This document shows, piece by piece, positions 63,706-64,000 of a DNA stretch of 64,000 nt. The notes beneath the pieces were generated by a model. That model did not search any database. It was not told the origin of the DNA and was given only the letters and a program-made list of their open reading frames with translations. This DNA comes from Rubellimicrobium arenae (GTDB taxonomy: Bacteria > Pseudomonadota > Alphaproteobacteria > Rhodobacterales > Rhodobacteraceae). The position numbers were made by a program, and so were the translations under genes. The stretch is taken from contig NZ_JAFMST010000013.1 of NCBI RefSeq assembly GCF_017916275.1, positions 1 to 64,000 on the forward strand, written 5' to 3'. Position 1 is the first letter of the stretch; each line of letters starts with the position of its first letter.

Positions 63706-64000
63706 TCAGGCTCGGCCTGATCGCGATCGGGCCACGCGCCGCCAGCCGCCCAGGACCAGGAGCCCACCCGCCAGTAGCGGGAGTGACGCGGGCAGCGGGA
63801 TGGGCGCGAGTTCGATGACGCTTCCGTCCTCTGCCGAAAAGCCGTTGATGGCCACGTAGACCCTTCCGCGGTCGCCCACGGCCAAGCCCGTCGGGTTGGA
63901 AAGGTCGCCGAACAGCAGCTTCGACGTGCCATCCGCAGCGATGGAGTAAAGCGCCCCGGTGGTGCCCGGGTTGAGGAGGCTGTCGCTGTCCAGCTCCAGC
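63706..64000 (-). CDS. ScyD/ScyE-like beta-propeller protein with VPLPA-CTERM tail (5' end outside)
   Basis: Reading leftward from 63999 gives LNPGTTGALYSIAADGTSKLLFGDLSNPTGLAVGDRGRVYVAINGF, a propeller blade of the ScyD/ScyE (NHL-like) type. The terminal APIPLPASLPLLAGGLLVLGGWRRVARSRSGRA is a VPLPA-CTERM sorting signal, with TGA at 63706-63708. It should be exported and processed at the surface like the protein at 38798. Only the last 98 codons are inside the window. Confidence 0.8.
   Translation of the reverse strand, partial: LELDSDSLLNPGTTGALYSIAADGTSKLLFGDLSNPTGLAVGDRGRVYVAINGFSAEDGSVIELAPIPLPASLPLLAGGLLVLGGWRRVARSRSGRA

Overview
The window is GC-rich DNA from a chromosome that looks alphaproteobacterial, most likely a member of the Rhodobacteraceae or a close relative. 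The evidence is a psd-pssA-pmtA phospholipid cluster with a Rhodobacter-type PmtA, a DUF1127 small protein, two VPLPA-CTERM sorting signals, a Sox/flavocytochrome c cluster, a tripartite tricarboxylate transporter and an NCS1 permease. I saw no complete insertion sequence, integrase, prophage, CRISPR array, rRNA or tRNA. Coding density is low, with many 300-1200 base gaps, and several genes are visibly broken.

Layout. 1-89: 3' end of a GH51-type arabinofuranosidase. 1164-1682: HdeA-like periplasmic protein. 2025-8191 (minus strand): one compact eight-gene operon encoding a Tat-exported molybdenum hydroxylase (2Fe-2S and Mo subunits), a monoheme cytochrome c, a flavocytochrome-c-type sulfide dehydrogenase flavoprotein and SoxX, SoxY, SoxZ and SoxA. 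An XdhC-family maturation gene lies upstream on the same strand. There is no soxB or soxCD in the window, and SoxY ends in APACAET instead of the canonical GGCGG swinging arm. This is the most unusual locus here. 10114-12183: phosphatidylethanolamine/phosphatidylcholine synthesis (psd, pssA, pmtA). 12731-20262: membrane and envelope proteins (DUF1206, TauE/SafE exporter, a serine protease with duplicated N-terminal modules, a LprI-like protein, a secreted Cys-pair repeat protein).

20605-25205: LsrACDB/RhaSTPQ-like sugar or autoinducer ABC transporter operon ending in a strong hairpin. 25707-30346: DUF1127 protein, an RTX calcium-binding protein, a homocysteine S-methyltransferase and an exported TPR protein whose 3' end overlaps a convergent 1271-residue SARP/pseudo-cyclase/AAA/TPR regulator (30329-34144). 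34936-40653: NCS1 permease, DMT exporter, a VPLPA-CTERM protein and an orphan membrane protein.

41374-45085 is a gene graveyard: a frameshifted beta-propeller phytase, a frameshifted and 3'-truncated FbpB-type ABC permease, and a 5'-truncated Na/Pi cotransporter fused to the permease remnant. This suggests decay of a phosphorus or metal acquisition locus. 45423-47435: Rrf2 regulator / thioredoxin-reductase-like enzyme / methyltransferase operon. 47648-51574: tctCBA transporter followed by a fluoroacetate-dehalogenase-like hydrolase. 52078-57384: assorted metabolic genes, including a DoxX gene interrupted by a TGA. 57545-58930: divergent Gdx-type and EmrE-type SMR exporters, a TetR regulator and a clear operator palindrome between them. 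59001-63497: two LysR regulators, each divergent from or near redox enzymes. The window ends inside a ScyD/ScyE-like VPLPA-CTERM protein. All calls come from reading the sequence; no database search was run.
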